Assembly: GCA_905178155.1 (NCBI GenBank)
Contig: CAJINV010000009.1
Location: forward strand, 2,519,373-2,583,372
Reading direction: 5' to 3'
DNA: 64,000 nt
DNA from: Amoebophrya sp. A120
Lineage: Eukaryota > Sar > Dinophyceae > Syndiniales > Amoebophryaceae
The notes under the pieces were generated by a model that saw only the letters and a list, made by a program, of their open reading frames with translations, searched no databases and had not been told where the DNA came from. Positions 11,014 to 21,600 of the stretch are shown here, piece by piece. Every line of letters begins with the position of its first letter. Position 1 is the stretch's first letter. The position numbers were made by a program, and so were the translations under genes.

Positions 11014-11409
11014 TCACCAGAGTTGTACGAAAAACGTTGCTAGGCCGACGAGGACGAGGTCAACATAAAATCCTGTGGACGATTCACGGTTTGTCATGCA
11101 ATGCGAAACGACTTCCATTTGATGAGAGTAGGCTGACCGCTCTCTGGTGTTCGTCGAGCAAAGGTGCCACGATATTAGTCTACTGGTCCTTACTAGCGTT
11201 CCCTTCATACTAGCACTGAAATTTGTCCAGCAGGTATACGACATTCGTGTTCCTGCAAGGTATCTCGTCCGACACGGTAGCAAAGTTCCTCCGTTCATCA
11301 TGTCGAGCATCAGAAGGGGGGGCTGGATCAAAAGTAAAAGTAAAACATCGCTCTTGTCGAAATAAAAATTGGGTTCGAAAAAGTTGTACCTACTTGTACT
11401 TGTAGGCAT
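11014..11409 (-). CDS. Short conserved ORF downstream of giant gene 1 (131 aa)
   Basis: ATG at 11409, stop at 11014. It matches the ORF at 24134-24622. The two differ by at least six insertions or deletions, each of 3 or 6 nt, the pattern expected if the protein is under selection. The protein has a hydrophobic run VLLLLLIQPPLLML near residue 25 and YTCWTNFSAS near 65. No known family. It stops ~30 codons before the other copy. It could alternatively be a conserved untranslated region or an exon of a larger gene. Confidence 0.55.
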   Translation of the reverse strand: MPTSTSRYNFFEPNFYFDKSDVLLLLLIQPPLLMLDMMNGGTLLPCRTRYLAGTRMSYTCWTNFSASMKGTLVRTSRLISWHLCSTNTRERSAYSHQMEVVSHCMTNRESSTGFYVDLVLVGLATFFVQLW

Positions 11410-11784
11410 GCATACTCGCGAAAATAAAAAGAAAAAAAGCTAGAAAATTTTGAATTTGTATACGAAATGGGGACGTCGATAGAACTAGATTATCTTCTAG
11501 CCGTCACACGTAAAACTTTGGTAATCGTACTGATAGTGCAGTGTCAAAAAGAAAATTTTTACAGTCCCGCTTGAGCAACAGACTTTATATATAGAAAGTA
11601 AAATCCCAAAGGGAAGTTTGAATAGAGCACAGTAGCAGGGCGAACTGAGAGCATTGTCGTGTTGGTGTTCTTAAAATAAGTGTCTCGAGTTTTTGTATAA
11701 TAAAATATTCGCCATCAAGATATTAAACGACCTTCTCGTAGTTGTGAAATCACGATAACAAGGTCGCTTTACTAAAATTCTACT
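11410..11784. other. Spacer duplicated at 24623-24970
   Basis: AT-rich, no gene. It aligns to 24623-24970 with indels that are not multiples of three, unlike the ORF next to it. It is the shared downstream flank of the two giant genes. Confidence 0.6.
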
Positions 11785-11853
11785 TCACAGGGACGTGATC
11801 GTACTCTTCCGGAATCGATTGATCCACGAGTGAACGCCTTTCTTAAAGTCGTC

Positions 11854-12135
11854 TATCCTGAGTAAAAAGGTACCCACGCCAGAGTTGTAATGCAGATTTG
11901 CAAAGACAGGAAGACTCGTAATGCGCATCCCCATGAGAGCCATTTCCAATCGTGTTATGGAGTTTGTGATGCTGTGAACAGGATGAGCAGATGAATCTGT
12001 GACGCGGCTGCACTTGCTAACCTGCACTACACTGCATATTAGTGCAACTTGTCATGCGTGACCCACAAAACTCCTAGGTTTGTGTTGCAAAATCCTCATC
12101 CTGACTCTGGTGTGGGTACGTGTTTACTCAGGATA
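11854..12135. mobile_element. IE14, introner family IE-E
   Basis: Family signature GTAAAAACGTCCCCACC near both ends. Duplication TCGTC; in the 3' remnant of giant gene 1. Empty in giant gene 2 (25035-25039). Confidence 0.93.
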
Positions 12136-12215
12136 TCGTCTAACTTCTCCACAAGGTGCTGCGGGAGACTCGCGATCGCATTCTGAAACCCGCCCCTTAG
12201 TTCAAAAGCGTGCTC

Positions 12216-12375
12216 TATGCATTGCAAAAGTATAGTATCGTTATCGTAATCGTATAAATGCATTAATTTCCTCAGCATGAGAAATGAAATAGAAATTTGT
12301 ATATGCGGATTTGCTTTCAGAAAAAAATTTGTAATGCATGACTGCAATACGAGTACGATACTTTTGCACAGGATA
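12216..12375. mobile_element. IE15, introner family IE-A
   Basis: Duplication TGCTC; same site and family as IE32 in giant gene 2, so older than the gene duplication. Confidence 0.92.
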
Positions 12376-12435
12376 TGCTCGACCCCTTGCGCAAGCGACT
12401 TGCGCAACGTCCCCTCGGCAAACTCAGCGGATTGC

Positions 12436-12598
12436 TATCCACAGTAAATTTCCTGTACAGGTACAGTTGCTGCCTCTGCATGGCAAAAGCAAAACTCGGC
12501 TTCGCTCCTTCTTTAGCATGACAAGTTTTACACCCCAAATTGGCGAAATTTGTGATGCATTTTCATTTTGTACATGTACGGGAAATTTGTATTGCATA
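12436..12598. mobile_element. IE16, introner family IE-I
   Basis: Duplication ATTGC/ATTGG; orthologous to IE33. The stop codon of giant gene 1 lies 7 nt beyond its right end. Confidence 0.9.
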
Positions 12599-12604
12599 AT
12601 TGGA

Positions 12605-15600
12605 TCACTCCCGGAAGTTTTCGTCTGGTCCGGGCGCCGCCGACCAGTCGAACCATTCGCGCAGCTGCTGCATACCATCCAATATCTTCTGCGGAATGCT
12701 GGCTTCCTGTTGGCCGGTCTCCTGGTTGGTTCTGGATTTAAACAGACTTCCCCCGATTTGGATTGTAAAAATATCTGGGTCCTCCGGAAGATTCTGATAC
12801 CTGTCATGCACGTTTTGCATGAGCTGCCATGATGTCGGTGGAGATGCATGCCCTAGCATCACAGATTTGTTGAGGGCTTCTTGATGCCTCCTCCGCATGA
12901 CAAACGCTCTCTCCGCGTAGCACAAATTACGTTCTCTTTGCTGCTTATGCAATACAGATTTTTTCGGAATCCAAGTTCAGCATCACAAGTTTCATTCTGC
13001 CAGACCCAGACATATTTGCATTTGATACCCGATTTGGAAGGCTTGGGACAAATTTTCCCGCAGCACGGCCTTGATCTTTTTTCCGAACTCCGCGGAACTG
13101 ATGTGCTTTATGCGAGTGCACAACTACTCCCTCTCCCCGTCATTTGTCTTCCAAAATCCCAAATCCAGATCCAGTCACTTCCCGCCTGTGGCAAGGTTTG
13201 CATGACGAATTTCGAAGGCCCAAGCAGTACTACAGTAGGCACATAAATTTCTTGTCATGCACAGGCTCCAGGGTCGCTGGCGTTTGGGTTTGTATTGCTG
13301 TTAATGCAATACAAATGAGGGGGAGTAGTTGTGCAGTGTCATAAGCCTCCGGAAATGTTGCGAAAACCGGCGCCAGACGCTCGTCGCGACCTCTGCGAGT
13401 TGCAGCTCTTTCTCCAGGTTTTGCCTTTTTTGCTGTCCTATCAACTGCAAATTTGTCTGGGTCTGGAAACTTGTGACGCAAGGAAGGGAATAGTGAGCAC
13501 ACTGTAATGCGCTGCCAAGCATGACAAGTTTTTCCGTGGTTCCGGGTTGAGTACTCCGCATGAGAAGCTGCGTTTTTGCATGACAGGCAAGCGGAGCGCT
13601 TTGCGGTGACGCAGCACAGAGTTCAGAGTCATGCCGAAGTAGCATGACAGCCCTCGCATCCTTCCAGAGCCAGACACATTTGCATTCGATATGTTCTTTT
13701 CTTTCCTTTTTCGTCTTTTTCTCCGCTTCGGAGGGGGCAGCGGCCCCCCTCGCGCCCCCGCCGACAATTGGTTCTACAATCCCCTCCAGGGCGTCGCTCG
13801 CTTGCTTGGCGATGCTGGTCACTTGTTTGGCGATGGATTTCGGGGTATCAAGTGGAAAAGTGTCTGGGTCTGGAAGAATGCATGTTTGTCATGCTTGTCT
13901 GGCATGACTGGTAAATCTGTCATGCACGTGGTCACCCAAGAGCTCCATGTTTCTGTGATGCAGAAACGCAGTTTGACATGCAGAATCATAGGCAACAGCT
14001 AGAAGCTCGGAAACTTGTCATGCTGAGCCAGCATTTGTGGCGTCATCATGAGACGCCACCCAGCATCACAAGTTTCCAGAACCAGATATTTTTACGTTTG
14101 ATACGGGGTGGGAAAGCACCAAATGTTAATCAAGCCGTCCTTGATCTTTCCGGCGCGAGAGATCCAATCGTTTGTCGTCGCTCCGGTCACATAGGCCGGG
14201 AACGTATGAACTGCAAAAGTATCGCACTCGCATAAATGCATTGCAAATTTCCCCAGCATGAGAAATAAAATTTGCAATGCGGATTTGACTTAACAAAAAG
14301 ATTTGTAATGCACCATGTGATAGCAATACGAGTACGATACTTTTGCAGTGCATAGAACAAAGTCCGGAGCGTTTTCGCAGCCACCTCGTTCCGGTACTCT
14401 GCGGCTTCTTGTTTCGGCATTACACAATCGAAACGGCCTGCTCCGGTGGCACCACCACAGAAAACTTTTTTCGGATCCGCTCGTTCTAGATCCATCTTCA
14501 AATTTTTGGACAAATCGTCAAAGCTGTGCTCTTTACTTCGTTGCAGCATTTGATGATAAAGTTCTCCGCTGTCGTCAGAAGAAGAGCCGGAAGGGAATCT
14601 GGGTACACCACCCCCCGCTATGCTCGGTTGCCGCGGCCCAGGCGGACCACCGGCCGAGAGCAAAGAACCAGTGCGACGACCTTCTTGCAACAAAGATTGT
14701 TCTTGCTGCGTCCCGTCATGGTCGTCCTCTCCTGCTCCTCCGGGGACCGCATGATTGCTGTTGCTGTTACTCTCTTCGTCACTGATGCCGTCACTTACCA
14801 ATGAGGATGACCCCTCACTGGTGGTGGAAGGAGTTGCGTTCTCTTCGTCCGAAGTTGCTGATGTTCCATCCTTGGCCGGGGTTGCCGCGCTCGCTTGGAG
14901 ATGTTCCAAAAATGAGGTGGGAGCTGCGCTTGTACCGCTGCCGGCGCCGCTCCAGGTAGAAGGAGATGTTGAAGTGGCATTGAAAATGTTCCCTGCATCT
15001 TCAAAATTCTCCATAAATGAGGAGCTCCTGGACCACGGCGCAGCTCGAGCTATCAAAGTGAAAAATCCCCCCTCCCCATATCAAAAGGGAAATCTGTGAT
15101 GCGGGATTTGTGTACACAAATCCAAACTGTGTTGCAGTAGAGGACTGCAGGCAGATGCAGTGCCTGAGTAGGGGCGTCTTGCTGTAGGTGCCTAGCAAGG
15201 CAGGCGCGTCCTCTGTAGGCGATAGAGCATTACAAAGTACCTGCGAAACGCGGCTGTTTCTCTGGCTTTGCCCTCTTGCAATACAGGGACGATTTGAGGT
15301 CGCAAATCAGCATCACAGATTTTCAGTAGTGCCCCTTTTTGGTATGGGGAGGGGAGATTTTTCCTCACAATACGAGCTGATGAAGAACTACCTCCAACAG
15401 CCCCACCCATAAGAATCGCCGCGCATCAAGTGTAAAAATGTCTGGGTCTGGAAACTTGTGATGCTGGGTGGAGTCTCATGATGAGGCTACAGATGCTGGC
15501 TCAGCATGACAAGTTTCTGAGCTCCTAGGTGTTGCGTATTCTGCATGACAAACTGCGCTTCTGCATCACAGAAAAACAGAGCTCTTGGGTAACGTGCATG

Positions 15601-18600
15601 ACAGATTTAAGTCTTAAATCTGTTAAATTAAGAGTCATGCCAGACAAGCATGACAAACATGAATTCTTCCAGACCCAGACATTTTTACAGTTGATACCGC
15701 GAAGTCCTGCGCAATTCTGTGCACCGCTTTGGCAAAGGTCGAGTCGAGAAAAATCATCATCAGGCTCGACGCCTGTTGCCAAACCCGCTGCACCGTTTCC
15801 GAGATGAGTTTGGGCAGGCCCGGCACGGGAATGGCCTCCACCAGGCTTTTCAGGGGGTCGATCACATGCTTTTGCACCTGGTCGCTGATCAGCAGCGTGC
15901 TGATTTCGTTGGGACACACCAGCCCGTCGTTGTTGGTGTCCAGCGTCTCAATCCACACCGAAATCTGCGCCGACAAGAGCCCGGACATCACCTCGGGCAC
16001 AACTTCCTCGAAAAATTCCTGCATCTTCTCTTGGAACGCCTGAACGGTATCCGCAGGAAAAGCATCGCGCAACTTCACGTAGTTCTAATCGCATGGCAAA
16101 GAGAAAGATCTGGTTTTGTAATTGAATCCACATGACAAAAAAGACTTCCTTACCTGCTTGTTCTTTGAGAATAAATTCATTGTCCTCATGCGATTGGTAC
16201 AACTAGTACGATGCTTTTGCACTGCATACACGGCGTTCACAACCCATTCCGTTCCAGCAAGCCAGTCGCGCAGATCCTGGGCACCAACCTGGGGCGGTTC
16301 AGCAAGCGAATACATCACGCGGGTGAACTGGGTGGCAACGATCGCCGTCAGACTCAGCTCCTTCACGGGCAGCCGGATATCAAATGCAAAAGTGTCTGGG
16401 TCTGGAAGAGTCATGCTGTTTCTGCATGACGCCGGAGGTCTGGTATGGAAGCTCTAGCATCACAGGTTTCGAGAAGCTTCGCTTCCGCAATGCCGAACCC
16501 GCATGACAAATCCCCCACTGTGGTGACAGAAAGTGGGCAGCTTTTGCTACCCATGCATGAGTGATTTTTGTGTGTAGTTCTGAAATGCGCATCACAGGTT
16601 ACATCCTTCCAGACCCAGACATTTTTGCAGTTGATACCGGAGGAACCCCGGCAACTGCTGCGGCTCCCCCCGGTCCCGTACGGCCGGCTTGCACCCGAGG
16701 AGGTCCTCGATCTCCCGCGATAATTTGTGGCACTTCTCACTAGTGGCAGCCTGGTCCAATTTGGTCCAGGACACGTTGTCGAAAACGTCCGTGCACTCAA
16801 CCAAGTTCGAACCGCCCCGGTTTTGGTTTGTTCCCTCTCTCTGCTATGGATGTGTCAGGATCGAAATCAACAAAGTCGAAAAAATTGTGATGCATAAAAT
16901 GTAGGGCACTGGAGGCCTGTATTGGGGAGAAGGCAAATGAGGCCGACTGTAAGCCTGTTTAGGGGTATGCAATGCGACGCTAGAGTAGCACGACAGGAGC
17001 AGTCTTCTTTGCCCAAACAGCACGACAGACCGGATTTGGGTGCTCCCGAAATTTGTCATGCGCCGCTTGCAAACTGAGGCTCCAACTGGTATCGATGTTA
17101 TGCATCGCAAGTTTTTCGATTTTGTCAATTTCGATTCTGACACTTCCATATCTGCTCTCGCGCCCGTATCTTGGCCCTCACCTCGGCTGCTGCCATGAAC
17201 TCCGCCGCCCGGCCCGACATCGCTGTGTCGTCGACATTGTAGCAGGTCTCCCGCTATGCATTGCAAATATGTTGTCTGGGTCTGGAAACTTGTGATGCGG
17301 GTAGGACAACCATGAGGACGCCTCAACTTGCAGCTCGGCATGACAAGAAGTTTCCGAGTACCTACGGTATTGATATTGTGTATTCTGCTTCCGCATGACA
17401 AAGCGCGGCTCTGGATGACAGAAAAATGGGGCTTTTGGGTAGTGTGCATGACAGACTTTGGAATCATGCTAGCAGAGCATGACAAGCCTCGGACTCTTCC
17501 AGACCGAGACATATTTGCAATTGATACCCGCAATTCGTCATACTTCTGCATCACCCCGGTGTCGCCTGCGGCGGTCGTCCTTCTCTTTGGCGGCAACGGC
17601 TTCAGGGTCACCACAACGGTATGCATTGCAAATATGTCTGGGTCTGGAAGAGTCATGCTGCTTTTGCATGACACAGAAGGTCCGCCATGGAAGCTCTAGC
17701 ATCACAGGTTTCGAGAAGCTTCTGCAATGCCGAATCCGCATGACAAATGCCCCATTTTGGTAACAGAAAGTGGGCAACCGCAACTTTTGCTGCCTATGCA
17801 TGAGAGATTTTCATGCGTTGTGAAATGCGCATCACAAGTTGCATCCTTCCAGACCTAGACATATTTGCAATTCATAAACGGCTCCGTCTGCACCACTCGT
17901 CCCGCGCAGACGCTCCCGAGCCGCGTCCTCCAACATTCTCCGCTCCTTCCGGTCGGCGCTCTCCGCCGCGAATCTAAATTTGTTTTCCCGGGCCCGCCGC
18001 TCTTTTTCCGTTTCGTGCTCCAGATTGAACTTCAGCAGGGGTCGGTTGAGCCTCGTGTTTTCCAAGAGAAGTTTGTTGCAGAAGGCTTCCACGCGGTTCA
18101 GAGGAAGTTTGACGCTTTTCCCGTCAATCAGCTTCTGCACGCCTCGCTTGGTGTCCGGCAGGCACCCCTCGCAAAGTTGATTCTCGTTGGCTTCCTTCAA
18201 AAGCGTTGCCGTATGCTGCCGCACAGTCGCGAGCTTTTCGGTGAGAATCAAGTTGGCGATCCAACAGGCGTGGTCCCAATAAAACCCACGATCCTTCAAG
18301 AAGTCACCTTCTTCATCTATCAAAGGGAAAGATCCCCCCGTTCTTTCCCCATATCGAAGACGGGAATTGTGCTGACGCTGTAGGTGAGTAGTACACAAAT
18401 TATCGACTCGCATTTTTGCTACAAGGCCAAGAGCCGCAGGAGCTGTGGCCTCGTTTAGTGCAGGCAATTTGTCATGTTGTTTCCCACTTCCTGAAGCTGC
18501 CTCCACCTGTCATGCTGAAGATGAAAGGCTTTCCCACGCCACCCAGCACTACAGGCCGCATCTTTTCCCTTTCAGCATGACAAACCCGATTTGCCTTTGT

Positions 18601-21600
18601 GAGCACAAATCTGCATCACAGAATTCCGTTTAGATATGGCGGGGAGGGGGGATTGATTTTCTTCTTGATATCATCGGCGTTAAATCCGCTCGCCCTGTTG
18701 TCAATAGTTTGCACCTCCAAAACAAGGTTGTTGTGGAGGTCGCCGAGTTCTGTCACGAGGCCGCGCAGATCGCTGACCGCCGCCACCACGTGTGTTGGTC
18801 GCTTTCCGCTTTATCCTATGTAAAAACGCCCCCACCTCCCCATAGTTGTCACGCAAATCTGCATGCCCAAAGTGCTTCCCATGCGGAGCCCCGCCATGAG
18901 AAGCGTTTTCTAGTCGTGTGCTTTAAAAATTTGCGGCGCTCCACGAACCAGCAGAATCGGCGAGAGCTGTGACGCTGCTGAACAAACTAAACAGAATTAC
19001 ACTACGAGGCCAAACCTGTCATGCGCAACAAGCAAAGCTGGCTGATTTGCCTAGCAGATTTATTCCAATCTAGTAGACTATGGGGTGGGGACGTAGTTTT
19101 TGCTCAGGATATCTTCTCATCCGCATTCGTTTTCAGCTGGTACTGTTCCTCGAGTAGCGTGGCCACCTGTGCTACCGCATTTTTCACCTGGGCCGACTTC
19201 GCGGCGGCGCCGGGCCGCTTTGATTCTGTGTATTCGCTTTCCAATTCTTGCAGCAGCTGTTCGACCTGTTTTCGACTTGGCTCCCTGGGCTGGTCTGTCC
19301 CGAAACGGCCGGCTCGAATGATAGAGGACGGCGCCTCGTAGCGGGCAAGCTGCATGTCGGCTGGTGCCCCTCCGTTGGTGACCAGAACGCCCCCAGTAGG
19401 GGGCCGCGCCGGCGGCGTCGGCGCTTCATCATCCACCAGCTGCGAGTCCCGCCTGAATGCGACGCGTGCGGGGGGACGACGCGCAGGTGGGCGTGCATTG
19501 AACGGCACCGGATTGACGACCGATGAAGATCCACCTCCTCCTGCTGTGGTTGAAGCTCCTGCACGACCACCAGCACCAGCCCCATTGGGGTTGTTCGTCC
19601 ACCGCGTCCCAACGACGGGCCCAAGGGGGTTCGCCTGTGCAGGAGCTCCAGTCGGCAGACGTTGATTTTGATTACCCAGCTGCACCCGCACAGCACCGTT
19701 GGGAACTGGATTTATTCCTGTCGACGCCCCGCCCTGCTGCGTAGAAATTTGACCAAGACCCGTCAGGGCGGGCCCGGGGGGACCAACTCCTGCCGTCGCG
19801 CGCGCTGGTGGTCCACCTGCTTGTCCGGCAGGAGTTCTAGCTCCAAGTAAAACCGCCGGCCTCGCAGTTGGAGGGTTAAAAACCGGCTGCACTGGTTTGG
19901 AACTCCTTCCACCGTAGGAATACGCGGCACCGGCTCCTGTAGTAGGATCGGAATGGTATCGGACAATACCATCGTCATCGGTTCGACGTCCAGCTGCTGC
20001 GCCGGGTCCTGGGTTGCCGTTGAGGGCGTTCACGACGCGTGGCTGTGCTGGCCACTGTTGGGTAGGGATGGCATAAGTACCCCGTGCTGGAGTTCCTCCG
20101 CCTCCTCCGAGGAGTGTAGTTCCCGTGCTCCCACCAAGGGCGCTGCTGCTGCTGGTGTGTCCACCCAGCCGTGCTGGCCCTCTAGGTTGTGGAGCACCTG
20201 CGGGACGAGGCGGGGCACCGGCGGCGCCGACGGGTGGCCTAGCAGCTCTACCGCTGCTCATCCAAGACGCCTGCTCTCGCCTTTGCTGCTTCTGCAGCAC
20301 GCTGGAAGTGGACGCAGCTGTAGAGGCGGAGGAGCCAACATCAGGTGCCTGGCGTTGGACAGAAGCTGCTCTCCTCGAGGCAGCAGAACGCGGTCGCGTC
20401 GTGACGTCGCGATGTCGAAAGTTGTAGGTGGAGTGAGACGAACGAGGAACAGAGGGTGAATCTGTTCGCCGACCACGTGATCTTCTACCGTGATTATGCA
20501 CTGGTGGTGGATCATGATCATCAGTCACTGCAAAGCCCGAGGGAGGAGCCGCGACTTCAGGCCGCGGTGGAATCCACGAGCCCTCCTCGGGAATGTCGTT
20601 TCGCCGGCGAGGACCCACTTCTGCAACATCTTCATCTTGAAGCTGCGGCACCTCCTCATCTCGTCGTCCATTGTCGCGACGCGGTGAAGTCACTCCACCA
20701 GCTGCATCACTCGGCCCATGTGCATTCTTCGTTTCCTCCTGCTGCAACATCGATGAGATCGTGGTCGTGCTCCTGCTTGTCGTGGGCAACGAGGAGCTCC
20801 TGCTGTCAGAGGACGGGTCGTCAGCTTGAGGATTGACAGCATCATGGTCCGGCTGTTCATGTTCTTGAGAAGTGAGACGAGTGGCTTTATTTGCGGCATT
20901 TTTGGTGTTCGAGTTCGTGCTGTTCATGGTGTTGATCTGATTCATCTGGCCGGGGGATTCATGCAGCTGCGACATCATCGTTGTAATTCCAGTACCGCTT
21001 TCTCTTGTAGTATTTGTATTGTTTGCGTTCAACATAATTTTATCCTCCGGGGTGGAGGCTGTCGCTGTAGTTTTTGTCGACATCGACAACGGCGCAGAAG
21101 CTCCTCCTGCTGCGCTTCTTCTCCTACCGGTTTTAGAAGAAGTTTTAGTACCGCTCTTCTTGTTGGCTTGATGATGTTTCGGCTTGTGCGTATACTTAGA
21201 AGTAGTTGTACTACTTCCGGGGGCTGCTCGCTCTCGTCGCCCACGAGTTGTAGTTGTTCCCCCCGGCCCGCCCACCGGCCGTCGTCCACTGAGCGCCCCG
21301 AGCTGCCGGGATAAAATTTGTTGCGAACTGCCAACCAGGTGGGACTCGTCCTGTTCGTAATCTTCCTCGTCGTAATCGAAGTCCCACATCGGACCTGATG
21401 AAGATGCAACTCCCTCTGATGCAGATGTTGCTCCAGGAGACGCGGCGCTGCCTACTTCGGGTCGCAAGACATTCTTCGTGTCGTGATCGCTTGTTTTTCC
21501 ACCACGAGGATCTTCCGCTGGTACAACAGCTGGCGCAGTTCCCCCGGCGCCGCCCCTCGAAGGTGGCGCAGTGGTAGTCGTGATTTTCCCGGTGGCTGAC

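Larger units (their letters stand above)
11785..12598 (-). pseudogene. 3' end of giant gene 1, out of frame remnant
   Basis: Exon-like blocks 12435-12376, 12215-12136 and 11853-11785 encode FAEGTLRKSLAQGVE, AFELRGGFQNAIASLPQH and GVHSWINRFRKSTITSL, matching the last ~67 residues of giant gene 2 (24971-25325). They are separated by IE16, IE15 and IE14. The frame of giant gene 1 reaches TGA at 12605 just before, one nucleotide out of register, so this tail is probably no longer translated unless an unseen splice restores it. Confidence 0.6.

Noticed and set aside
17151-17254. Frameshift or extra GT-AG intron in giant gene 1 at GAG|GTGAGG
   Set aside because: Re-reading the exon end (GCGCGAGAGCAGA) shows that the frame passes through IE26 without any shift, so no extra intron is needed.
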